From Kiritimatiellia bacterium (GTDB taxonomy: Bacteria; Verrucomicrobiota; Kiritimatiellia; RFP12; DVOR01), in assembly GCA_017558005.1 (NCBI GenBank), contig JAFYWN010000006.1, positions 1 through 64,000 of the forward strand: DNA of 64,000 nucleotides, given 5' to 3'. Of this stretch, positions 24,829 through 32,998 are shown piece by piece. Below the pieces are notes generated by a model. That model was not told the DNA's origin, ran no database searches, and saw nothing but the letters and a program-made list of their open reading frames with translations. Positions within the stretch are counted from its first letter, which is position 1. Each line of letters starts with the position of its first letter. A program made the position numbers and the translations under genes.

Positions 24829-25230
24829 ATGGAACAAATTCAACCATGCGATTTTATCTTGAACATAGTCCTTAATAACAATCAAAAATTAGTTTTAACA
24901 TACCCATATCCCCACAACTTGCCAATTTCACACATACTCTCTGGTGGTGAACTTCAAATGCTTGGTATCGCACGCGCAATGGTGCGTAAACCACAGGTAT
25001 TACTTTTAGACGAACTTACAAATAACCTTGACGTCGTTATGCGCGAGCATCTTGCTGGCATATTAGAGCGTTTACGTCAATTCTGCACCATTATTCTTGT
25101 AACGCATGATATTCATGCGACGCGTGTGGCGGATCGAGTTTTTCTCTTTAATCAGGGTTTGATTGAAGAAGTGAAAGGTTCGGGAGCTGAGCGTGAGGCG
25201 CAGATTTTAGCGTTGTTGCGGAATGGATGA
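24829..25230 (+). pseudogene. ABC transporter ATPase lacking its Walker A half
   Basis: The frame starts 5 bp after the GTPase gene. From about residue 38 it is a typical ABC ATPase second half: signature LSGGELQ, Walker B VLLLDE, D-loop TNNLD, and H-loop LVTHD. The first 37 residues are AT-rich and unlike any ABC protein, and no Walker A, Q-loop or RecA-like core is present. The base composition rises to host-like at about 24940. The remnant therefore marks where the island joined or replaced part of an older ABC gene. It cannot hydrolyse ATP alone, although a new short protein may still be translated. Confidence 0.75.
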
Positions 25231-25232
25231 GA

Positions 25233-25274
25233 CGAATGATGAATTACGAATGATGAATTACGAATTGTGAATGA
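25233..25274 (+). repeat. 14-bp tandem repeat
   Basis: CGAATGATGAATTA is repeated exactly at 25233-25246 and 25247-25260, with a decayed third unit to 25274. It directly follows the ABC remnant at the right edge of the island. Confidence 0.7.
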
Positions 25275-25312
25275 GGTGGTAGGAGTCTTCAGTTGGTGCC
25301 GTGGCTGTAAAG

Positions 25313-25365
25313 TTTAATCCCTTCAGGGCTGCGGTGCAGCACTGGAGGGGTTAAAAGCTTTTTAA
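25313..25365 (-). terminator. Long hairpin terminator of the glyoxalase gene
   Basis: TTTAATCCCTTCAG (25313-25326) pairs with CTGGAGGGGTTAAA (25342-25355) with two G-U pairs, and GCTGC-GGT-GCAGC forms the tip. A/T runs flank it. It can terminate the minus-strand gene ending at 25374 and also transcripts leaving the island. Confidence 0.7.
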
Positions 25366-25373
25366 GGGTGGGG

Positions 25374-25742
25374 TTAGTGGCGGGTGGGGAGGATTTCGAC
25401 CCAGTAGCCGTCGGGATCTTTGATGAAGTAGATGCCCATTTCAGGGTTTTCAAAGCAAATTGCGCCCATGGCTTCGTGGCGTGCATGTACGCCGTCGTAG
25501 TCGTCTGTTTCAAAGGCTAAGTGGAATTCTTCGTCGCCGAGGTTGTAGGGTTCCGTGCGATCGCGCAACCAGGTGAGTTCCAAGACAAACTCACTCTTCC
25601 CATCGCCCAAGTAAACAATCTTAAAGCTGCCATCTTCTGGCACAATCTCGCGCACGGGTTCTAACCCAAGGGCTTCTTTATAGAATGCCATGCTGCGTTC
25701 CAGGTCTAATACATTAAAATTAAAGTGTGCAAACCGAATCAT
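25374..25742 (-). CDS. Glyoxalase I-like (VOC family) protein
   Basis: A single vicinal-oxygen-chelate protein of 122 residues resembling GloA lactoylglutathione lyase. Likely metal ligands are His6 (FAHFNF), the Glu in FVLELT near 54, the His in EFHLAF near 73, and the Glu in YWVEIL near 117, in the expected βαβββ spacing. MAFYKEALGLEPV near 18-30 is typical of the family. It would detoxify methylglyoxal adducts in the cytoplasm. The length is slightly below the usual 130 residues but the fold is complete. It is a single gene with GGAGG upstream (minus strand), flanked by the island on one side. Confidence 0.85.
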   Translation of the reverse strand: MIRFAHFNFNVLDLERSMAFYKEALGLEPVREIVPEDGSFKIVYLGDGKSEFVLELTWLRDRTEPYNLGDEEFHLAFETDDYDGVHARHEAMGAICFENPEMGIYFIKDPDGYWVEILPTRH

Positions 25743-26017
25743 CTTAAGTCCTCCAAGGAGAGTAATTACTTGCTAAAAAGTAACACAATTCCCCTCCTTC
25801 ACGCAAGTCTTCCCTTTCCCACGGTGGATCACGAGCAGACTCACTCAACGGTAGTGATTCAAATTACAACGAGACCATGACCTTAGGGACCATCTAATGC
25901 TTCTGCGTCTTTGTAATGCAGGGGCTTTTATCAATGCATTTTTCTGTAGTTTGAGACCTCCTTGTGCTAAACTATTGATGTAGGTTGATGCCGTACCATT
26001 AAGTGAGGCGTAGTATT

Positions 26018-26398
26018 ATGGTCGAGACGTATTGCAAGCGAGCTTTTCTTACTGCGGGGGCATTTTGGCTTTCCGGGTTCATCGCTCAAATTTGCCTCAG
26101 TGACCCTGGGGCTTTGTCTGGCGGTCTAACGAGCCTCTTTGCGTTCTTCTGTGGTGCCACGCTTGGACTTTTCATTGGGCCGGTCTTCTTTGTGGCGGGG
26201 TTATTACCTCGTTGCGAGGCGGTGTCGCCGCTCCTCTCACTCTTAGTTTTAGGCGGGGCGCTTTGTTCTTATGTGGGGTACATCACCCTCTTCATGAAGG
26301 CGATAACCGCACCCAATCTCAAGTGGCGCATGACCTATCTGCTGCTTGAAACGCTTTGTGCCTTTATCGCCGTCAGAGGACTCATTGACAGCATTTAA
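26018..26398 (+). CDS. Small integral membrane protein
   Basis: A protein of 126 residues from ATG 26018, with GAGG about 11 nt upstream; a GTG at 26003 is a weaker alternative. Four hydrophobic segments are visible (about 9-28, 37-63, 70-90 and 100-120), separated by short loops. The family is not recognised. It ends 33 bp before the alpha-2-macroglobulin gene and probably shares its transcript. The 275 bp upstream hold no gene and no clear promoter. Confidence 0.65.
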   Translation: MVETYCKRAFLTAGAFWLSGFIAQICLSDPGALSGGLTSLFAFFCGATLGLFIGPVFFVAGLLPRCEAVSPLLSLLVLGGALCSYVGYITLFMKAITAPNLKWRMTYLLLETLCAFIAVRGLIDSI

Positions 26399-26431
26399 TC
26401 GTCATTGTTTCTCCAATTTTGGGAGGTAGAT

Positions 26432-29400
26432 ATGAAATTCATTTTCGCAATGCTTATGGTCTGCATCGCTTGGGTCGCACAGGCGGATTGGCGCGCCACC
26501 TTAATCAGCCTTACCCCTCCCCTAATGTTAGAGGTTGACGTGACCGATCCGGCACATCCAATCGTGAAGGATGACCACATCTTCAACACCTTGGATCGCG
26601 CGCTTCAGTTGGAGCGCGATGCCTCTCCTGAGGATGCACCCTACCTCAAACTCCACACCACCTTTCTGCTCAGCAATGCGCTCTACGATTTCCAACGGTT
26701 ACCCCGCACGGAGAAGACGCTCCCTGATTTAACGCAACCCTCCCAGTCGTGGTCACACACCCAAGCGAACGAACTCCTCAAAGTGCGTCTTACCGAGGCC
26801 CTCAAAGAGGATGTCCTTCGCTTCGCCCACGTGCCATCTGCATTGTATCCCGTCTTGCCTATAAGCAGCACCCCTTCTTGGCCCAATCAATCCGCCTTAA
26901 GCAAATTGCTCCCCTTGGCAATGCGCCACCTCAATCTGCCGAAGGAGACCTATTACCCACAATTTATTGCTTGGGCACAAGCGGCAGGCGACCTCTTCCT
27001 CGAAGGCACCCTCGAACTTGAGTGGTTGGGATACCAACACCAACACACCGACGTGCAACGCATGGAGGCGCTGAAAACCCTTGATAAACGAAACCGTTGG
27101 CCAAGAGATATCCGCGCAATGATTCTCCTTAAACAGGCACAGCTCCTGCATAAAGCCGAAGATTTAGAGAAGAAATATTGGCTTCTCTGCGAGGCGCGTT
27201 CGAAGGCCACCCTCCATCAAGTCAAGGCCGAAGCGGCGCAGAAGGTCAATCAACTTCGTCAGGCCTCCTTTGAATTCCCTGACTTCCCGCTCGTCATCCA
27301 CCCCAAGCATCGCACCCTCACCGTACACTATCGAAACACGCAGAAACTCATCGTGACCTTCACAAAACCGAAGGAACAAAAGGAACCGCTTCGCAAAACG
27401 TATACCTTACCGAAGCCGAAGCATCCCTATGCCCTCGCAACCACCGAGATTACCCTCCCCGAATTGCCCTTGGGCGAGGTCGAGGTCACCCTTACAGCCA
27501 CCCCCAACTTTCCTCATTTATACCAACCCGAAGAGATACTCTCGTTCCATGTAGGCACCTATTTGGCAGCCAAGATTACGAATGACACCCAGGGCTACAT
27601 CGCCGTTGTGGATAGTTTAGATGGCACCCCTGTACCAGGCGCAGTGCTCTACGACGATGACAAAACCCTCACCGCAGATGCAGACGGTTTAATCCCCTAT
27701 GTCTTCCCCAAAGATGATTCATCCGATGAAGATCGTTCATTACGCCTCTGTGCCCGCGGAGAGTCACTTCAGTTGCAGCATTACTTGTTAAAAAGCTACA
27801 CCACGTTTCGCTCATCCGAAGAGAAGACCCAAGTGAAGTGTTTTACCGATCGCGCCCTTTATCGTCCTGGTGAAACCCTCAATTGGGAGTTGCTCATCCT
27901 CCACTATGACCCCAAGACCCGTCGTTACCTTCCCGCGCCAAAGACCTCTGGAGCGCTCAAGATTAAGGGCCGCACCGATCATGGGGAGACGTGCGTTCTC
28001 GTTGAAGCCAACTGCACCACCACCGCCTCGGGCACCCTCGCCGACACCTTGAAGATTCCGGACGATTTTAAAGGGATTATTTCCTTTGAATGGGAACGCA
28101 AGAAGGTTCATTCCCTCCCCGTTTCGGCCTTTCGTGCGCCCACCTTTACGATGACGCTCCAACGCGACAACATCGGCGCCCCCATCACCGAACCACTCCA
28201 ATTTAGCATCACGGCGCACGATCTCAGTGGCACCCCACTGCAAGGTGCCACCGCCCATTGGCGCCTACACACTGACCGTGAAGAAACGCCCTCAGGGGAA
28301 GTCATCCTGGATGAGACGGGGAAAGCAACCCTAAAGGTCTCCCTTCCACCTTCTGATTCACCCCATCCACAGCACGCTATTTACGGTTATTTAGAGGTCA
28401 TTCTGCTCAATTCCACTGGCGAACGCCAAACCGAAACGCTCAGTTTCTGCATTCCTCCATTCGGCTATGACTTCTTCATTGACGGTGCCTCCCCCACATG
28501 GTGCTTTGATCAAACACCCTTCACAATGACCCTTCAGAGTGACAATCCCAATGCAACGGGCACCCTGTGCGTCTATCCCGTCAAATCCATGCGGGATACT
28601 GCGACAACCGCCGCCCCCAAACCTATCCAAACCTATCCCTTTAAGGTGGGCCAACCCATTACGTTGACCCTGCCCACGGGTGTGTATGACCTGAAAGCCT
28701 CCTCCGGCCCCATCACCAATGACCTATCCACAATAACCGTATGGCCCCGCGAACACACCACAGAACGAATCGCGCAACTCCAAGACGGGAAAGGGACACT
28801 CCTCGTCAATTACAAAAACCAAAACCACACCTTTTCCGTAGGGGAAAACGTTGAGTGCTACTTCGCCCTCCCAGGTGCGGCACCTTGTTATCGCATCATC
28901 TCCACACGCGATGGCATCTCCCGTCCAGAACGCCTTGACACCCCCTTCTTCACTGTGCCCGTGACGCAGGAGATGTGTAATGGATTCGTGATTGAAGTCT
29001 ACACCATTTGGCAAGGCACCCTCTACCAACACAGCCAAACGTGCGCCGTCATTCCCCCGGAAGAATTAAAGGTAGAAGCCACGCGCTTCACTGAAAAGGC
29101 CCGCCCGGGTTCGGAGCAGACGTGGGAAATCACCGTGGATGACCCCACTGCAGAGCTCATTATCACCTGTTATGACACCGCGCTTGAGGCTCTAAGTCAA
29201 CACTCCTGGCAAAGCCTCAACCGCTTAATCCGCAACTACTATCGTTACGCTTCACTCGTTGACTTAATCCTTTACCCAGACATTATCTTTTGGAGTGAAC
29301 AACTCCCCGACGACTTCTGCGATCCAAATACGTTTGAATATCAGGTATTAGGCAAAGAGAGCCTCTCCCCGAGTAACGGTCCTATCGGCAGGTACAGTGC

Positions 29401-31321
29401 CAAAGAAGCCGCTCCTCGCACCGTTTGGGGTTCTCGCGCCTCTGGCCTCCAAGCCGCACCGACAAACACCCCTAAACGACGCCCTCGAAGTGATTTTCGC
29501 ACCTCCGCATTGTGGTTGCCACAAGTGAAGACAAAGAATGGGAAGGCCACCTTCACCTTTGCCTTACCCGATTCTCTCACCACCTGGCGCCTGCAAGCCT
29601 TCGCCTTCACTGCGGATGGACGCAGCGGTGTCTTACGTCGCGATTGTACGGCGACGCAGGAGGTGAAGCTCAATCCCTACCTCCCACGTACGCTCCATGT
29701 TGGAGATCGCCTAACCCTCGCCGTGCGCGTAGATAACACAGCCGACACCCCGTGCGAACAAGTGGTCACGCTCAATGAAGCCGAACCACGCCCCCTCCAG
29801 ATTCCCGCCAAGGGTTACGCCATCGCCACATGGGAGGTGGCAGCAAAGACAATGGGGCCACGCACCTTCCGTTTTGCCTGCGAAGGCGACGCAGCAGAAT
29901 TAAAGGTGCCTGTCTTGGATGACACGATTGAAGTAGAAGATGTCTATCCGATGACCTTGGTTGACACCACGCCGAAAACGGTTGAAGTCGCCCTCCCCAC
30001 CCCTGAGGTGTGCCTAAAGGAACGTTGGGATCACCAACCCGGCGATGCGGTGACTGCCGCCTTGAAGAAGCAATTGGACTATCCCTTCAGCTGTGCAGAG
30101 CAGACCTTCGCCAAATTACAAGCCGCCATTTTGCTTGGGAAGGACGCCCCTGAGGGATTAGCCGACCGTCTTTTAAAGGAACTCCTCGCCCTCCGCACAT
30201 CGACGAAGCTCTGGCCGTGGTTTGCAGGAGGACGCGATGACTCCTTAATCTCCTCTGCGATCTGCATCGGCACCGCTCGACTCTATCACTTAGGTTGTGC
30301 GCCCGAGCCATTGGTTGAAGCCGTGCGCGAAATCCTTACCACCGCACCAAATCGGATCACTTTCCCTGTGTGGGCGTATTGTTGCGCCACCATGAAATGT
30401 TGGCCAGCAGAGGTGCCAACCACCGACCGCCTCGCAGAGGCCTATCAAACTGCGACACGGATCCAAGAACGCCGCCTCATTACGGTTGCCGCCCAACGAC
30501 TCGGCGTAACCGAGGTGGCCAAACGTGGCCTGAGAGAGGTGCTCGCCGCCATGAATACGTCAGAGGTTTGGGGCAGATACTGGCCACAAGAACGCCTCTG
30601 GTGGAATTGGTGGCACACCCCCATCGAAAGCCACGTCTTGGGTTGGGAAGTCCTCCGTGAGGCGGGTGAAACCGAAGCGGCGCGCGGCGCAGCCTTGTGG
30701 TTGCTGCAACATCGTCGCCTCAATGCGTGGGGATCCACCCGCGCCACGGCCGATGCTGCTTATGCGTTGATTAGCGAAGGGCTTAAGGACCAACCCCTCA
30801 CCGAGCTCACCCGCCAGGAAGAGACATTGCCCAAGGCGAAACGCCTCACCTTCGCGCGCCAAACGCCTGGTATTACCTTCGGTGGCATCACGGCGACCTA
30901 TCGTCTGCCCCTTGCCGAACTCCCTGTACCGCAAGTAGCAGATGATGCGGCCATTACCCTAAAGCGCACCCTCTCGCCCGCCAATCCCAAGGTGGGAGAT
31001 ACCGTAACCGTGACCCTCACCTTGAGCGCCGCGCAACCCATGAGCCACCTCCACATCTCCTCCCCTCGCCCCGCCAATGCCGAGCCGGTCAACACCCTTC
31101 CCTTCTGGGACAGGTCCAGTGGAAGCCGTGTAATGCCGGGCGATAGCGGAAGTGATCTCTTTATTGGTACACTCCAACGTGGCATCACGACAATTCAATA
31201 CACCTGGAAGATTACCCACGCCGGCGATTGTGTCGTTGAACCCGCACGTGCCACCCTAATGTACGCGCCCGATTTCGCCGCACGCACCGAAACCACGCGC
31301 CTCACCACACACGCAAAGTGA
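26432..31321 (+). CDS. Bacterial alpha-2-macroglobulin
   Basis: A protein of 1629 residues, starting after GGGAGGT, with a type I signal peptide (about 1-18, ending AQA) and no lipobox. After a helical N-terminal region come MG-like beta-sandwich domains, including VKCFTDRALYRPGETL near 470. The A2M domain (FRTSALWLPQVKTKNGKATF near 1025) follows. The thioester site is Cys1221 in SCAEQT, matching the CxEQ pattern. An alpha/alpha thioester domain (about 1215-1450) and a final receptor-like domain complete it. Such proteins trap proteases in the periplasm. Most bacterial A2M genes encode lipoproteins and sit next to pbpC; neither holds here. Next are three lipoprotein genes. Confidence 0.92.
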   Translation: MKFIFAMLMVCIAWVAQADWRATLISLTPPLMLEVDVTDPAHPIVKDDHIFNTLDRALQLERDASPEDAPYLKLHTTFLLSNALYDFQRLPRTEKTLPDLTQPSQSWSHTQANELLKVRLTEALKEDVLRFAHVPSALYPVLPISSTPSWPNQSALSKLLPLAMRHLNLPKETYYPQFIAWAQAAGDLFLEGTLELEWLGYQHQHTDVQRMEALKTLDKRNRWPRDIRAMILLKQAQLLHKAEDLEKKYWLLCEARSKATLHQVKAEAAQKVNQLRQASFEFPDFPLVIHPKHRTLTVHYRNTQKLIVTFTKPKEQKEPLRKTYTLPKPKHPYALATTEITLPELPLGEVEVTLTATPNFPHLYQPEEILSFHVGTYLAAKITNDTQGYIAVVDSLDGTPVPGAVLYDDDKTLTADADGLIPYVFPKDDSSDEDRSLRLCARGESLQLQHYLLKSYTTFRSSEEKTQVKCFTDRALYRPGETLNWELLILHYDPKTRRYLPAPKTSGALKIKGRTDHGETCVLVEANCTTTASGTLADTLKIPDDFKGIISFEWERKKVHSLPVSAFRAPTFTMTLQRDNIGAPITEPLQFSITAHDLSGTPLQGATAHWRLHTDREETPSGEVILDETGKATLKVSLPPSDSPHPQHAIYGYLEVILLNSTGERQTETLSFCIPPFGYDFFIDGASPTWCFDQTPFTMTLQSDNPNATGTLCVYPVKSMRDTATTAAPKPIQTYPFKVGQPITLTLPTGVYDLKASSGPITNDLSTITVWPREHTTERIAQLQDGKGTLLVNYKNQNHTFSVGENVECYFALPGAAPCYRIISTRDGISRPERLDTPFFTVPVTQEMCNGFVIEVYTIWQGTLYQHSQTCAVIPPEELKVEATRFTEKARPGSEQTWEITVDDPTAELIITCYDTALEALSQHSWQSLNRLIRNYYRYASLVDLILYPDIIFWSEQLPDDFCDPNTFEYQVLGKESLSPSNGPIGRYSAKEAAPRTVWGSRASGLQAAPTNTPKRRPRSDFRTSALWLPQVKTKNGKATFTFALPDSLTTWRLQAFAFTADGRSGVLRRDCTATQEVKLNPYLPRTLHVGDRLTLAVRVDNTADTPCEQVVTLNEAEPRPLQIPAKGYAIATWEVAAKTMGPRTFRFACEGDAAELKVPVLDDTIEVEDVYPMTLVDTTPKTVEVALPTPEVCLKERWDHQPGDAVTAALKKQLDYPFSCAEQTFAKLQAAILLGKDAPEGLADRLLKELLALRTSTKLWPWFAGGRDDSLISSAICIGTARLYHLGCAPEPLVEAVREILTTAPNRITFPVWAYCCATMKCWPAEVPTTDRLAEAYQTATRIQERRLITVAAQRLGVTEVAKRGLREVLAAMNTSEVWGRYWPQERLWWNWWHTPIESHVLGWEVLREAGETEAARGAALWLLQHRRLNAWGSTRATADAAYALISEGLKDQPLTELTRQEETLPKAKRLTFARQTPGITFGGITATYRLPLAELPVPQVADDAAITLKRTLSPANPKVGDTVTVTLTLSAAQPMSHLHISSPRPANAEPVNTLPFWDRSSGSRVMPGDSGSDLFIGTLQRGITTIQYTWKITHAGDCVVEPARATLMYAPDFAARTETTRLTTHAK

Positions 31322-31367
31322 GCCATCCCTCGACAAAACGTAGCATAAGCCCACGCCTCTTCACCCT

Positions 31368-31373
31368 TATAAT
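31368..31373 (+). promoter_or_regulatory. TATAAT close to a start codon
   Basis: A perfect TATAAT lies 12 nt before the ATG at 31386. Transcription should start near 31380, leaving only about 5 nt of leader. No Shine-Dalgarno sequence is present, so a near-leaderless mRNA is likely. Confidence 0.5.
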
Positions 31374-31385
31374 TGACCTCACGCC

Positions 31386-31916
31386 ATGAAAAAAGTATTC
31401 CTCTTCAACATTTCTACCTTGTTGATGTTACTCGCGTTCACGGGGTGCACCCTCTCCCCATCACGCGTTGCACTGCCATTGGATACGAGCCTTGTTCAGG
31501 CGGGTGTCGGTGTAAAATTACTTCCGAAAGCGGATGAATTCACCCTCCTACGCATCGCGCCAGTGTGGTTGGGCGATGACTATGTCGCCGTGGCCAACGT
31601 CTCTGCGGTCTCTTTTAGCGACACCAATAATGGCCTCGCCGTGGGTGGGCTTCTCGCTGCCGATGAGGGATGTGGACTCTCGGCGGCAGTGGTTGATACG
31701 AACCAAGATCACATCGGGCTCCGACTCGGAGGTGTCGTTTGCGGTGGAAAACAACGCGGCGTGCAAATCGGTCTCGTCACGTATTGTTCTGCAGACTCCA
31801 CCGCACTTCAAATTGGACTGCTCAACTTTACCGAAGGCAGGCCCTACCCCATTCCCTTCCTAAACCTTGTTTCACCGAGCGACGCGACCTCCGAAGCTAA
31901 CGCTGACGAACCCTGA
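31386..31916 (+). CDS. Lipoprotein with LA_2272-like surface repeats
   Basis: A protein of 176 residues with a lipoprotein signal (lipobox FTGC, Cys at about 21). Short repeats such as GVQIGLVTYCSADS and ALQIGLLNFTEG lie near the C-terminus, ending with YPIPFLNL. The pattern of x-QIGL-[VL]-N repeats is that of the LA_2272 type surface-repeat family; the protein at 50455-51009 has the same repeats and the same closing motif. It is probably lipid-anchored in the outer membrane or periplasm. The function of the family is unknown. Confidence 0.7.
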   Translation: MKKVFLFNISTLLMLLAFTGCTLSPSRVALPLDTSLVQAGVGVKLLPKADEFTLLRIAPVWLGDDYVAVANVSAVSFSDTNNGLAVGGLLAADEGCGLSAAVVDTNQDHIGLRLGGVVCGGKQRGVQIGLVTYCSADSTALQIGLLNFTEGRPYPIPFLNLVSPSDATSEANADEP

Positions 31917-31962
31917 GCCCCCCTCCACCACATAACAAAGCATCCACTTGTGATGCACAACC

Positions 31963-31992
31963 TTGACACCTTTTATTAGGAGAACGTATAAT
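31963..31992 (+). promoter_or_regulatory. Consensus promoter overlapping an SD-ATG pair
   Basis: TTGACA (31963-31968), an 18-bp spacer, and TATAAT (31987-31992). The -10 overlaps the ATG at 31991, which has AGGAG at 31978-31982. With standard spacing +1 falls on 32000, an in-frame second ATG. Thus either the first ATG is used on a longer transcript, or the second on a leaderless one. Confidence 0.55.
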
Positions 31993-32977
31993 GAACGCCA
32001 TGAAGACTTATCCTATCCTTTTGGGATGGCTTTGCGCCATCATTTGCGGTTGCACCACCGCGCCGCTTGCCGAAACACCCGTTGCGGAAACGCCCGTTAA
32101 GGAAGTGCCCGTCGCAGAGACACCCGTTGAAGAAGCAACGCCACCTGCGGTCGCCACGCCCGCACTCCCTGAGCAACTCTTCCAGCTCTCGCAAGATGCC
32201 CGTTGCCGTCAGATTGTCACCACCTGCATTGTCGCTGGCCAACCGCTCCGCGTCTTACTTGACACCGGCGCGACCCACACGGTCTTCCACAGCGAAAGTG
32301 CCAAGCAGTTGAAGCAAATCACATGGATGGACACGAGCCACATCCAATTCAGTGGTAATGCTACGCAACGCCCCGACATCTTCATCGCACCTGTACTGTT
32401 GGGCCCTGGCGACTTTGATCCGCGTCCACTCCTCTCCATTGACCTCTCTGGGGTGCGTAGCATGATGGCCGAACCCATTGATGGCATTGTTGGTATGGAT
32501 CTCCTTACACCACTTCCCCTAACCCTTGACTTCAATGCAAACGAATTCTATTGGGGAATCCCTGAAAACCCCGCCGCATTAAAGTTAACCCCATTGGAAG
32601 GCAATCGCGACCCCAATGGCCGCCTCTTCATCTCGGTTAAGAGTGGCGAAAAGACCTTCCCCTTGCTCTTGGACACCGGCAGCTCCGTCACACGCGTCTA
32701 TGAAACCGATTGGGCACCTGGTCGTGGCAAGGAGATTTCCGCACAGATTAGCGACGTGAATGCCGCCGCACACATTAAGGCTTTTGAAGGTAATCGCGGT
32801 GCATTGCAGTTGAACCCCGTCGTTGAGACGCGCGCCTTTACGCCGTTGATGGCAAACGCAGGGGAACCCTCCATGCTCGGCGTGGATGCTTTGAGGGGAC
32901 TCATCCTCATCCACTTGCCTTCGGGAGATGGCTCCTTTGGGCAGTTCCTCATTGCGAAGCCCACACCCGCGCCCTAA
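31991..32977 (+). CDS. Lipoprotein with two retropepsin-like aspartyl protease lobes
   Basis: A protein of 328 residues, or 325 if the ATG at 32000 is used. It has a lipobox (AIICGC, Cys about 20) followed by a Pro/Glu/Val/Thr spacer of AETPV type (about 24-50). The first protease lobe has VLLDTGATHTVF near 85-96 and the second LLLDTGSSVTRV near 224-235. Both carry the catalytic D-T-G-[AS] motif followed by a hydrophobic strand. Retropepsin-like bacterial proteins usually have one such lobe and dimerise; a two-lobed chain resembles pepsin organisation. It is probably an active periplasmic protease. It sits between two other lipoprotein genes downstream of the macroglobulin protease trap. Confidence 0.82.
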   Translation: MNAMKTYPILLGWLCAIICGCTTAPLAETPVAETPVKEVPVAETPVEEATPPAVATPALPEQLFQLSQDARCRQIVTTCIVAGQPLRVLLDTGATHTVFHSESAKQLKQITWMDTSHIQFSGNATQRPDIFIAPVLLGPGDFDPRPLLSIDLSGVRSMMAEPIDGIVGMDLLTPLPLTLDFNANEFYWGIPENPAALKLTPLEGNRDPNGRLFISVKSGEKTFPLLLDTGSSVTRVYETDWAPGRGKEISAQISDVNAAAHIKAFEGNRGALQLNPVVETRAFTPLMANAGEPSMLGVDALRGLILIHLPSGDGSFGQFLIAKPTPAP

Positions 32978-32998
32978 TTCCTCCCCTTAGGTCTCACC

